Made by a program: the position numbers and the translations under genes. The notes beneath the pieces were generated by a model that was not told where the DNA came from, searched no databases, and was given only the letters and a program-made list of their open reading frames with translations. Of a stretch of 64,000 nucleotides of DNA, positions 34,025 to 42,726 are shown piece after piece. Source of the stretch: Sinimarinibacterium flocculans (GTDB lineage Bacteria > Pseudomonadota > Gammaproteobacteria > Nevskiales > Nevskiaceae); contig NZ_QICN01000001.1 in assembly GCF_003201205.1 (NCBI RefSeq), forward strand, positions 310,001-374,000. The letters run 5' to 3'. The stretch's first letter is position 1. Each line of letters begins with the position of its first letter.

Positions 34025-36727
34025 TCAGAAGTTGTAACGCAGGCGGGCGCCGATGAAGCGTGCGGCGCCGACGTTGCGCGACTCGATGCCGAGCGGCCTG
34101 AAGGTCCCTGTCGTGAACACGACATATTCCTCGTCGAGGACATTGGTGGCGAACACCGTGAGGTCGTAGGGTGCCCCGAGGATGCTGGTCCAGCCGATGT
34201 TCAAGTTCAGCAGACCGAAGCCGTCGAGCACCGCAAACGGCGAGGAGCTGGTGGCGGCGACGCGTTGCGCGCCGGTGTGCGCGTAGGTGGCGCCCATGTC
34301 CACACGCCCCCAGCGCGGGGGCAGCGGAGCCGTCCAGTTGATGTGCGCGACGTAGGTGTGGTCCGGCGCAAACGGCAGTTCGTCGCCGGCCTCGGCGATG
34401 GGGGTGCAGGTGAAGCCCTCGATGAATCCGACCGCTTCGACGCGCGAGCAGAAGTCGGCCGACTTGACCAGCTTGGTATCGAGGAACGAGTACGACAGGC
34501 TGACGCTCAGGGCCTCGAGCGGCTGGAAGAAGGACTCGATCTCGATGCCGCGGGAGGTGCCTTCACCGGCGTTGAAGATCGCTGTCGTCGGTCCTGAGGT
34601 CGTCGACACGTAGCCGCCCTGCAGCTGCATGTCGGTCAGCGTGTTGTCGAACAGCGCGATGTTGAAGCGTCCCGGCACCAGTCCGCCGAAGGTGCTCTTG
34701 AAGCCGATCTCGTAGGTGTCGACGGTTTCCGGATTGTGCGTGTCGAGACCGGGATCGGCCAGCATGTTGACCGTACCCTGGCGGTAGCCGCGCGTGTACT
34801 TGGCGTAGGTCATCACATCCTCGCGTGGCCGGAAGGCGAATTCGAGGATGCCGGTGGGCGCGGTGCTCTTCACGGTCGGCGTCTGCACGGTGATCTCGGG
34901 TGCCTGCTGCACCGTGAGCACGTACGGGAAGAATTCCTTGACGCCGTGACCCCTGGTCTCGTCCCAGGTGTAGCGCAGGCCGAGCGTGATGCTGAAGGGA
35001 TCGGCAACGTGCCAGGTGCCCTGGGTGTACACGGCCTTGTTGATGTACTCGGTCTTGACCTGGTAGCGGTAGGGGCCGCCGACGATGCCGGCGAGCGGAT
35101 CGAAGCAGTCGTACTGAGAGGGATCGTTGGTCTCGATCGTCGAGATGTCGCAGTACACCAGCGCCACCGAACTGTTGCCGGAGAATCCGTCCGGACGGCT
35201 GTGCTCGTAATACAGCCCTGCCTGCCAGATCAGGCGATTGTCGAAGGACTCGCCCTGCAGCTGCATCTCCTCGACCCAGGTCTCCTGGCGGGTGACGGGC
35301 ATGTCGGTACGCGGAATCGTGTGGCCGATGCCCAGCACGCGCCGGCCGGTCAGATCGGAAGGGTCGGGGAAGCGGTTGCCGAACACGTTGGAGCTGTTTT
35401 CGGTGTGCAGATGCGCATAGGCGAGGATGTTCTTGAATGCCAGCGTATCCGACAGCGTCCACGTGGTCGTGTTGATCAGGCGCCGTTCGCGGATGTCGGT
35501 CGACGCGCTCTCGATATCGCTGACGACGTCGAAGCGGCCGGCCTGGCCGGCGGCAGCCTGATCGGCGAGCTGCTGTTCGCAGGCCTGGAACGTCAGCAGG
35601 CCCAGCGGGCTGCCGCCCAGCGGAACGCCGGGCAGGGGATTGGTGAGGTCGATGTCGCCGCCGGATGCGATGAGGTCGACCAGGCCGTTGATCAGGGCCT
35701 GCACGTCGTACTCGCCCACTTCGGTCAGGTTCTCGACGAGGTTGTTGCAGGCGTAGAGCTGCGAGGTGCTGCCGTTGGTATCCGAGTTCACCATCGAGGC
35801 AATCGTGTAGTTCTCGATCGTGTCGGTGACGTCCCAGACCAGGCTCAGGCGGCCGGCGGTGTAGTCCAGATCGGCCAGCTCGTCCGGGCCGATGCCGCTG
35901 ACGTTGTTGAGCAGTCCGTCGCGCCGGTTGTGGTCGATGCCCAGGCGCAGGCGCAGGCGATCGTTGACCGGATAGTTGAACACGCCCTGGCCGCGCAGGC
36001 CGCCGAGCTCCGCGCCGGTGAATTCGGCATAGCCTTCGATCACGTCGGTGGGCTTCTGCGGCACGATCAGGATCGCGCCGCCGGTGGTGTTGCGGCCGAA
36101 CAGGGTGCCCTGCGGTCCCTTGAGCACCTGGATGTTCTGGAGGTCGAACAGCGTGCCGGGGCCGGCGCCGTCGCCCGAGGTCTGCGTGCTCTGTCCGCGC
36201 GGCGCGACCACTTCGGCGAAGTAGGTGCCCACCGACGCCGTGGTGCGCAGGTCCTGCGTGAAGCCGCGGATCGTGAACGTGGCGTTGTCGGTGCCGAAGC
36301 GCGTGTTCGCCGACAGCGACGGCGTGTAACGGGCGATGTCGGCGGATGTAGTCATGTTCGCCTTGGAGATCTGCTCCTGGTCCATGACCGTGATCGAGAT
36401 CGCGACGTCCTGCAGGTTCTCTTCGCGGCGTTGCGCGGTCACGATGATCTCTTCGATCTCGCGGGCCGGCCGGAACATGCGCCTGGCGAGACTGTCCTCG
36501 GCAGGCGCCGGTTCGGCGACCGGGACGGTCTGCGCGTAGGGCTCGGGTGTGCGTTCCGGCACGGGGTCGGCGGAGCCCGGCGCTGAGTCCGGGCGGTCCG
36601 ACGCGCCGTTGCCCTGCAGCAGTGCGTCCAGATCGGAGGCGTCGTTCTGCGCGGTCGCGGCTGTCGCGCAGCCGAGGACGGCGAGCCCCAGCAATGCGAG
36701 TGCAGACTTGAAGGTGCCACTGTGCAT
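34025..36727 (-). CDS. TonB-dependent outer-membrane receptor
   Basis: A 900-residue receptor: signal peptide (…ATAATAQ), SDLDALLQGNG, Pro/Glu-rich linker, REIEEIIVTAQRREE, NATFTIRGFTQDLRTTASVG, IQVLKGPQGTLFGRNTTGG, and a barrel ending FIGARLRYNF with a terminal aromatic. It is a paralogue of the pair at 23-29 kb. GGAGGAG precedes the ATG at 36727. Its place between a VWA gene and its AAA+ partner suggests import of the substrate of this locus. Confidence 0.93.
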   Translation of the reverse strand: MHSGTFKSALALLGLAVLGCATAATAQNDASDLDALLQGNGASDRPDSAPGSADPVPERTPEPYAQTVPVAEPAPAEDSLARRMFRPAREIEEIIVTAQRREENLQDVAISITVMDQEQISKANMTTSADIARYTPSLSANTRFGTDNATFTIRGFTQDLRTTASVGTYFAEVVAPRGQSTQTSGDGAGPGTLFDLQNIQVLKGPQGTLFGRNTTGGAILIVPQKPTDVIEGYAEFTGAELGGLRGQGVFNYPVNDRLRLRLGIDHNRRDGLLNNVSGIGPDELADLDYTAGRLSLVWDVTDTIENYTIASMVNSDTNGSTSQLYACNNLVENLTEVGEYDVQALINGLVDLIASGGDIDLTNPLPGVPLGGSPLGLLTFQACEQQLADQAAAGQAGRFDVVSDIESASTDIRERRLINTTTWTLSDTLAFKNILAYAHLHTENSSNVFGNRFPDPSDLTGRRVLGIGHTIPRTDMPVTRQETWVEEMQLQGESFDNRLIWQAGLYYEHSRPDGFSGNSSVALVYCDISTIETNDPSQYDCFDPLAGIVGGPYRYQVKTEYINKAVYTQGTWHVADPFSITLGLRYTWDETRGHGVKEFFPYVLTVQQAPEITVQTPTVKSTAPTGILEFAFRPREDVMTYAKYTRGYRQGTVNMLADPGLDTHNPETVDTYEIGFKSTFGGLVPGRFNIALFDNTLTDMQLQGGYVSTTSGPTTAIFNAGEGTSRGIEIESFFQPLEALSVSLSYSFLDTKLVKSADFCSRVEAVGFIEGFTCTPIAEAGDELPFAPDHTYVAHINWTAPLPPRWGRVDMGATYAHTGAQRVAATSSSPFAVLDGFGLLNLNIGWTSILGAPYDLTVFATNVLDEEYVVFTTGTFRPLGIESRNVGAARFIGARLRYNF

Positions 36728-36814
36728 CCCGTTCTCCTCCCCGGTGCCGGCGGTGTGTCCCGCAGCTACCGGTTATGCGTCCTCAATACCGGCCCGGGCC
36801 GGTTCCCCGAAGCG

Positions 36815-38497
36815 TCAGGCGATCCGCCGCTTCGCCTCTCCATTGCGCAGCGCCGAGCGGAACAGCGGGCCGATCAGCCCGGCCAGCCGATCCGCCTTCG
36901 GCACGCTGGCGTGCGCCGCACTGCCGAAGATCCGGCGCAGCGATTCGGTGTCGGTGCTCGCGCCCACGCTCAGGCACAGGCACCCCACGCCGTCGCGGCG
37001 TGCTTCAGCCAGCGCCTTGCGTGCGTCGGCGCGGCCGTAGCCGGGTTCGTAGCCGTGGTCGTAGGCGAGGCCGTCCGACAGCACGACGAGCAGGCGCCGC
37101 GACGTGCCGCCCTGTTCGATCAGCACGCTCGCGCCGTGGCGGATCGCCGCGCCCAGGCGCGAGTACGCACCCGGCACCAGCCCGAACAGCCGGCGCATGA
37201 CGGCGCTGTCGAGCGCCTCGTCGAAACGTTTCACCGGCGTCAGGTTCACCGACTGCCGGCCCTGCGAGTGGAAGGCGTAGAGGCTGACGCGATCACCGAC
37301 CTCATGCAGCACCGTGGTCAGTGCGGCAGCGACGTCCCGCTGCTGCACGTGGACACTGCCGCCTGCGGGACTGTCCTGGGTCGCCGAGCCCGAGACGTCG
37401 AGCAGGATCAGCACCGACAGGTCGCGGCGCAGGCGCAGGCTCTCGACGTAGACCGCCTCGTCGGGCGCCGATCCGGCGAGCCGTTCGAGCTGCGATTCGA
37501 TGGCCGCGTCGATGTCGATGTCGTCGCCCTGTGCACGGCGGTGAATCCGATCGAGACCCATGCCGAGGCGGGCGAGGGGCTTGCGCAGCGCGTGGCCGGC
37601 GAGCCATTCCACCGATGCATGTGCGTCGGCCTGCGCCGCGACTTCGTTGACCGTGCACCAGTCAGCGCGGTAGGCGCCACGATGCGTGTCCCACTCGGGG
37701 TAGAGGATGCCGCGTCGCGGGCCGAGCAGGCCGTCGAGGCTGTCGGCGCTGGCGCTGGAGGTCACGCTGCGCACGGCGCCGCGCGCGCCGCTGCGGGAAC
37801 TGTGTGTGGGCGCATCGGCGCCCGGGGCGCCGCCCTCCTTGAGGCTGCGCACCTGCTCGAACAGGCGCTGCAGCAGCTTGCCGATGCCGCCGCCGCCACC
37901 GACCGGGCTGCTGACCGTGTCCTCGCCGTCCTCCTCGTCCGCCTGCGCAGTGTCGTCCAGCTCGGTCAGCGCCTGCTGCGCGCTCCGGGGAATGTGCCGG
38001 GGGGCGTCAGTGGAACTGCCGGTTGCGACCGGCGCTGCGGACAGCAGCGCGCGGACGTTAACAACGCCGAAGTCGGTCGGCGTCGCCGGCAGCGGCTCGG
38101 ACGTGCGTGCGAGTGACAGCGAGTCGGCCGGCGATGCCGTGCGCCCGGCGAGTCCGGGATCGATCAGCGAGCGCGCAAGCGGCGGCAGCACCGCATCGAG
38201 CGCGAGCAGTGCGCGGTGTGCTTCTAGAACGAGATAGCGTGCCGCAAGCGTTGGCCGTCGCTTGACGGCCTTGAGGAGTCCGGCCTCGAAGCTGCCCGCG
38301 GCCAGCAGGGCGCACTGCACGCAGAGCTGGCGCAGCTGCGTGCGTCTCGGGGCCGCGAGATCGACGAAGATCGCGGTGCCATCCGTCCACGGCGCTGCGC
38401 CCGGGCCGGCATCCTCGACGCGCACGCCACGCTTCGACAGCGACGACGCGAGCATGTCGAGATCCACGAGATCGGTGCTGCGGGAAGGGGCGGACAT
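36815..38497 (-). CDS. NorD/CbbO-type VWA-domain protein (first copy)
   Basis: A 560-residue protein with a C-terminal von Willebrand A domain: MIDAS DVSGS (367-371), SRLGAAIRHGASVL and VLSDGLAYDHGYEPGYGRAD. Before it lies RRGILYPEWD (about 261-270) and an acidic, Gly-rich linker, the arrangement of NorD/CbbO. Such proteins pair with a MoxR ATPase and contact the client through the MIDAS. The stop is 87 bases from the TonB receptor; the start is 18 bases after the double-SDR stop, so it is in the leftward operon. Confidence 0.88.
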   Translation of the reverse strand: MSAPSRSTDLVDLDMLASSLSKRGVRVEDAGPGAAPWTDGTAIFVDLAAPRRTQLRQLCVQCALLAAGSFEAGLLKAVKRRPTLAARYLVLEAHRALLALDAVLPPLARSLIDPGLAGRTASPADSLSLARTSEPLPATPTDFGVVNVRALLSAAPVATGSSTDAPRHIPRSAQQALTELDDTAQADEEDGEDTVSSPVGGGGGIGKLLQRLFEQVRSLKEGGAPGADAPTHSSRSGARGAVRSVTSSASADSLDGLLGPRRGILYPEWDTHRGAYRADWCTVNEVAAQADAHASVEWLAGHALRKPLARLGMGLDRIHRRAQGDDIDIDAAIESQLERLAGSAPDEAVYVESLRLRRDLSVLILLDVSGSATQDSPAGGSVHVQQRDVAAALTTVLHEVGDRVSLYAFHSQGRQSVNLTPVKRFDEALDSAVMRRLFGLVPGAYSRLGAAIRHGASVLIEQGGTSRRLLVVLSDGLAYDHGYEPGYGRADARKALAEARRDGVGCLCLSVGASTDTESLRRIFGSAAHASVPKADRLAGLIGPLFRSALRNGEAKRRIA

Positions 38498-38515
38498 GGG
38501 CGTCGCTTCGTCCAG

Positions 38516-40603
38516 CTACGACAGCCGTTGCAGGTCGTCGACGATGGTCTGCAGACGCTCGGCCGGCATCCGCGCCTGCGGGAAGCCGGAGATCTGCCGC
38601 AGCGTCAGGCCACGCCCCATGCGCAGCAGCGGACCGGCCGTGGCCATCTCCGGGTAGTGCCGCGCCATCACCGCCTTGGCTTCGGGATGGTCGAGGATGT
38701 CGCCGAGCTTGCTGTCGGCGCTGAACGGCGTGGTCCCCGAGGCTTCGGAGGCGCTGTCCTGGCCAAGGCCGCGTCGCGCGCTGATCTGCATCACCTCGTC
38801 GACGATCGACGTCGGAACCGTGAACGGCTGCGTGCCGGAGATCTTCGCGAGATTGGCGGCAATGTCTTCCGCGGTCGGTTCGGTGCCGGCCGGCGCGAGC
38901 CAGCCCTCGCCGAGTCCGGCGAAGACACGGGCATAGCGTCCGGCACCGGCCGAGTAGTTGTGGTGGCTCAGGGCGCAGGCGCGGCTCGCGAGGAACACCA
39001 CCATCGGCACGACCAGTCTGGGGTCGATGATCTGCAGGAAGGGAATCTGCGCGGCGGCCTCGTCGCCACCCACGGTTTCCGTGACCATCCGCGAGAAGCC
39101 GAAGGGCAGCACGCAGTTGGCCTTGATGCCGTGCTCCTCGCCTTCGATGGCGACGACGTTGGCAAGGCCGAAGGTGCCGGCCTTGGCCGCCGCGTAGTGG
39201 GCTTCCTGCGGCTGCCCGAACATTCCGGCCGACGAGGCGGTGAAGACGAAGCGGCCGTAGCCCTGGGCTTTCATCGCACGGAAGGCCGGCTGGCTCAGGT
39301 AGAAGCTGCCGTCGAGATGGACGTTGAGCATGCGCCGCCATGCGTCGGCGCTCAGGCGTTCGAAGTCCACCGAGCCGAAGATGCCGGCATTGCTGATCAC
39401 GGCGTCGAGACGGCCGAAGTGTTCGAGCGCGGTGCGCACGATCGCCTCGCCGCCTTCGGGCGTGGCCACCGAGTCGTGGGAGGCCACGGCCTTGCCGCCG
39501 GCCCGACGGATCTCGTCGACGACCTGGTCGGCGACACTGCCGTCGGCGCCGTCGCCGCCCATCGAGCCGCCGAGATCATTGACGACGACGGCGGCGCCGC
39601 GACGCGCGAACTCCAGCGCGTACAGGCGTCCGAGACCGCGGCCGGCACCGGTGACGATGACGACCTGGTCCTTGAAGTCGATGGCCGTGGTCTGATGCGG
39701 ACTCAGAGGCGCGGCGGCCGTCGCGACGGTGGTAGGTGCGGGCGACGGGCTGCGCAAGACGCCCATGCCGGGAATCTTCATCGCCATGCGCACGATGTGA
39801 TGTACCCACAGCCCCGGTACCCAGCGTGCCATGAAGGCCAGCGCGCCGGCGTCGGGGCCGACGGTGCGGCGCACGATCGGTTTGCGGTCGAGCACGGCCT
39901 GCGCCAGCGCGCGCGCGAACTTCTCCGGCGGACTGGCCTTGGCCACGGCCGCCTTGCCGGCGGCGTGGATGCCTTCGTACATCCGGCCGTAGGGGCCGTG
40001 ATGGTCGCCGTAGTCGGGCGTCTGCTCGGTCAGGATGTCGGTGTTGAAGGTGCCGGTCACCAGAATCGACACGCCCAGTCCGAACGGCGCGATTTCCTGC
40101 GACAGCGCTTCGGCCCAGCGTTCGAGCGCACCCTTGGAGGCGGAATAGGCACTGATCACCGGCATGCCGCGCACGGCGCCCATGCTGGAGATGGCGACGA
40201 TGCGGCCGCTGCCGCGCGCACGCATCGCCGGCAGCAGCGCGCGGGTCAGGGTCACCGGGCCGAACAGGTTGGTGGCAAAGAGCTGCTGCCACGCCGACTC
40301 CGGCGTTTCCTCGGCACTGCCGGCGGCGGCCACGCCGGCGTTGTGGACGATCACGTCGGGCGCACCCACGGCGTCGAGCATGGCCTGTGCCGCGACCGGG
40401 ATCGACGCCGCGTCGGCAAGATCGAGCTTCATGCCGACGATGCGCGGATCGTCGGCCGGGGCGCCTGCCGCCGCGCGCAGCCGTTCCAGGCCGGCATCGA
40501 CCGAGCGCATCGCGGCGACCACGCGCCAGCCCTGTCGGTACAGGTGAACGGCGGACGCCAGGCCCAGCCCGCGCGACGCGCCGGTGATCAGCACCGTGCG
40601 CAT
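38516..40603 (-). CDS. Tandem double-SDR fusion protein with C-terminal tail domain
   Basis: A 695-residue protein with two SDR domains. The first has TGASRGLG (7-14), HNAGV, and YSASK (153-157). A 25-residue Ala/Pro linker follows at about 285-308. The second has TGAGRGLG (318-325), SNAGIFG, and YAAAK (470-474), resembling the SDR part of MFE-2/17-beta-HSD4 proteins. A tail at about 630-695 (SKLGDILDHPEAKAV ... QTIVDDLQRL) resembles a helical module I have seen at the ends of unrelated enzymes. The ATG at 40603 overlaps the AveC-like stop. Two oxidoreductions on one substrate, possibly a steroid or terpenoid, are inferred. Confidence 0.85.
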   Translation of the reverse strand: MRTVLITGASRGLGLASAVHLYRQGWRVVAAMRSVDAGLERLRAAAGAPADDPRIVGMKLDLADAASIPVAAQAMLDAVGAPDVIVHNAGVAAAGSAEETPESAWQQLFATNLFGPVTLTRALLPAMRARGSGRIVAISSMGAVRGMPVISAYSASKGALERWAEALSQEIAPFGLGVSILVTGTFNTDILTEQTPDYGDHHGPYGRMYEGIHAAGKAAVAKASPPEKFARALAQAVLDRKPIVRRTVGPDAGALAFMARWVPGLWVHHIVRMAMKIPGMGVLRSPSPAPTTVATAAAPLSPHQTTAIDFKDQVVIVTGAGRGLGRLYALEFARRGAAVVVNDLGGSMGGDGADGSVADQVVDEIRRAGGKAVASHDSVATPEGGEAIVRTALEHFGRLDAVISNAGIFGSVDFERLSADAWRRMLNVHLDGSFYLSQPAFRAMKAQGYGRFVFTASSAGMFGQPQEAHYAAAKAGTFGLANVVAIEGEEHGIKANCVLPFGFSRMVTETVGGDEAAAQIPFLQIIDPRLVVPMVVFLASRACALSHHNYSAGAGRYARVFAGLGEGWLAPAGTEPTAEDIAANLAKISGTQPFTVPTSIVDEVMQISARRGLGQDSASEASGTTPFSADSKLGDILDHPEAKAVMARHYPEMATAGPLLRMGRGLTLRQISGFPQARMPAERLQTIVDDLQRLS

Positions 40604-41712
40604 CAGCCATTCCCCTTCGGCAGGCAGCCGGGCTCGTCGACCAGCGGATTGACGGCGGGCCGACCGTCGGGCTGGCCGATGGTGATGCGGTTCCAGTAGC
40701 CCTCGAAGTACGGTCCGGGCTGGCCCTCGCGCTCGTAGTAGCCCTGCGGGTCGTAGACCTTGGCTTCCGGGTACGGGTAGGGGCAGGCGACCGAGGTGGC
40801 GAGGCCGGACACGCGGATCAGCGCGAAGGCGCCGCCGTAGCAGAAGTAGGCGACGTTGAGGAAGCCGAACATCATCAGGAAGCTCGCGAGTACCGGCCGG
40901 TGCTGCAGGAAGCGCAGCCGCTGCGCGAGCTTTTCGGCCACGGTACGCCCGGTATCGTCGCGGTAGACGAGGATGCCCGCGGGAATCATCACGAAGGTGA
41001 CGAAGGTGGATTCCCAGATCAGCGGGAACTGGTACGTGGTGCCGGCGAAGATCGTCCCGAACGGGATGGCCTGCGAGTAGATGTACATGCCGGTCCTGAC
41101 GAGCGTGACCTCCAGCATCATGTCCATCACGAAGCCGAAGACGAGGATCAGTCCCGCGAGACTCCACAGCGGGTGGCGCCAGACGAAGGCGTCCATCGTC
41201 CGCTTCGCCTGCATGCGCCGCAGCATCCACACCGCGGGAAAGTAGGGGCCGAAGTAGAACAGCGCGTAGCCGATGACGACGAAGGGTTCGACCGTCGGCG
41301 ACAGGTTGATCAGCGGCCAGTCCTCGGGCCAGTGCCACAGCTGCGGGTTGTACACCGCGTACGGCGCCCAGTTCATGATCGGGTCCTGCCAGACGATCGC
41401 GGTCGATGCGATCGCCATCAGCACGTAGGGGTGCCCTGGCTGGCGGCGCCATGCCTGGATGCAGACGACGATCAGGACGATCATCGCGACGACGCAGAAG
41501 AACTGCTGCAGCTCCAGCCAGTAGTCGAAGCCGAACAGCACCTCGACCGGTCGCGGCACGCCGGTGACCTCGGGGTTGGCGATGCGCGGCGACACCGCGC
41601 CGGTACGCGCGAACCACGCAATGACGCCGATGAGTGCTGCCGGAAGCAGCCACCAGAGCCAGCCGGCCGGACTCCGGCCCGGCGTTCCCACCGCTGCGAC
41701 GCGACCGCTCAT
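40603..41712 (-). CDS. AveC-like integral membrane protein (spirocyclase family, first copy)
   Basis: A 369-residue protein with about seven hydrophobic segments. Its layout (an early WLELQQF pair, IVWQDPIMNWAPYAVYNPQL, the WLAAY-like TMs, then WESTFVTFVMIP and a FNRAYF-like FLNVAYFCYGG) recalls the AveC family named after the avermectin spirocyclase; assignment is by motif feel, not by search. Most AveC-like bacterial proteins are uncharacterised. The start is at 41712 with GAGGAGATAG upstream, and the stop overlaps the SDR start (ATGA). Confidence 0.65.
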   Translation of the reverse strand: MSGRVAAVGTPGRSPAGWLWWLLPAALIGVIAWFARTGAVSPRIANPEVTGVPRPVEVLFGFDYWLELQQFFCVVAMIVLIVVCIQAWRRQPGHPYVLMAIASTAIVWQDPIMNWAPYAVYNPQLWHWPEDWPLINLSPTVEPFVVIGYALFYFGPYFPAVWMLRRMQAKRTMDAFVWRHPLWSLAGLILVFGFVMDMMLEVTLVRTGMYIYSQAIPFGTIFAGTTYQFPLIWESTFVTFVMIPAGILVYRDDTGRTVAEKLAQRLRFLQHRPVLASFLMMFGFLNVAYFCYGGAFALIRVSGLATSVACPYPYPEAKVYDPQGYYEREGQPGPYFEGYWNRITIGQPDGRPAVNPLVDEPGCLPKGNG

Positions 41713-41717
41713 GCCCT

Positions 41718-42416
41718 CTATCTCCTCGTGGACGCCGCTTTCTTCTGGCGGGTGCGGCGCTTGTGGGTGTCTTGAATGCCCAGCAGATGGCGCATCGCGC
41801 GCAGGACCTCCCGCTTGAGTCCGGCGACCTGCTCCGCTTCCATGGATGCGGCTTGGTCCTGCTGCGGCACCAGCGTGGCCAGTGCGCCGGCGTAGAAGAT
41901 CGTGGTCCCGACCACCGAGCTGGCGACCAGAAAGACGTTGTCCTCGACGGGGCGCAACTCGCCGCTGGCGCAGCCTTCCTCGAACAGCGCGAGGAAGCGC
42001 ATCGCCACCTGGTCGTCGTCGGAGAAGATGCCGTGGGCATGCGGCTCGGGGCCGTCGGCGACGAAGCGCATCAGCAGCCTGGCCAGCGTCGGGCGCGCGA
42101 CCAGCGTGTCGATCCAGGCGCCGGCAGCCATCTCGATGCGCTCGGCAATGCTGCGATCCGATGCGGCGAGGATGCGCTCGAGCTCGTCCCTGAGCGGACC
42201 GAACGCATCCTCAAACATGGCGTCGTACAGCGCCTGCTTGTCCTTGTAGTAGTAGAACAGGGCAGCGCGCGTCATCTGCACGGTGTCGGCCACATCCTCG
42301 AGCCGCGCGGCGGCAAAGCCCTTGCGGGCGAACAGATCCTCGGCGGCCGCGAGGATCGCGGCGCGCGTGCGCTCGGCCCGGGCGCTGGTCGGTTCGCTGA
42401 CGGTGGCGTTGGTCAC
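41718..42416 (-). CDS. TetR family transcriptional regulator of the 30-49 kb locus
   Basis: About 232 residues from a GTG at 42416, which has AGGAG at good spacing; a longer ATG-started form (42449 or 42488) is possible. Helix-turn-helix region: ILAAAEDLFARKGFAAARLE followed by DVADTVQMTRAALFYYYKDK. The ligand domain is not informative. It is the first gene of the leftward arm and lies next to a 17-base palindrome (42507-42523) in the divergent promoter, so it probably represses both arms in the absence of a hydrophobic ligand. Confidence 0.88.
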   Translation of the reverse strand: MTNATVSEPTSARAERTRAAILAAAEDLFARKGFAAARLEDVADTVQMTRAALFYYYKDKQALYDAMFEDAFGPLRDELERILAASDRSIAERIEMAAGAWIDTLVARPTLARLLMRFVADGPEPHAHGIFSDDDQVAMRFLALFEEGCASGELRPVEDNVFLVASSVVGTTIFYAGALATLVPQQDQAASMEAEQVAGLKREVLRAMRHLLGIQDTHKRRTRQKKAASTRR

Positions 42417-42506
42417 TGGATGGCTCCTGCACGTGGTTGGGACCGGCATTCTCGCCGCCCGACCACGGGCGGGTGGCGATCTCTCCATGGAACTCTACTT
42501 GCGCGA

Positions 42507-42523
42507 CAGTTGAAATTCAACTG
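42507..42523. promoter_or_regulatory. Palindromic operator in the central divergent promoter
   Basis: Perfect eight-base arms CAGTTGAA and TTCAACTG around a single A. It lies 84 bases before the start of the 36-residue TM gene and 91 bases before the TetR start, in the only divergent gap of the 18-kb locus. A second weaker inverted pair AGTCA/TGACT follows within 25 bases. A TetR dimer site is likely. Confidence 0.6.
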
Positions 42524-42591
42524 GCGAGTCAGTAAAGTTTTGACTGTCGAACAGAAACACGACTGATCCCGATTGGGGCGAGGAGAACGAC

Positions 42592-42702
42592 ATGCTTGAG
42601 CTTCTGTTGCTGGACGGCCTGCGGCTGTTGTTCGCGTTCGGGGTCTGCGGCCTGGTGATCTGGTTCTGGTACTGGTTCATGGATTCGGTCGGCACGTTCT
42701 GA
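42592..42702 (+). CDS. Tiny single-TM peptide (36 residues), first gene of rightward arm
   Basis: The peptide MLELLLLDGLRLLFAFGVCG followed by LVIWFWYWFMDSVGTF is mostly hydrophobic with one transmembrane stretch. The start is well placed after GAGGAG with seven-base spacing. I know no family. It begins the rightward arm, 25 bases before the VWA gene, and with the peptides at 45095 and 48147 makes three such small membrane genes in this locus. Confidence 0.65.
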   Translation: MLELLLLDGLRLLFAFGVCGLVIWFWYWFMDSVGTF

Positions 42703-42726
42703 TCCGGCGCGCCTCGCGACTCCGCC

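Noticed and set aside
40604-42040. Upstream extension of the double-SDR frame to 42040 (total 1174 codons)
   Set aside because: The part above 40603 overlaps the AveC-like and TetR genes in the wrong frame; the SDR fold starts cleanly at MRTVLITGAS.
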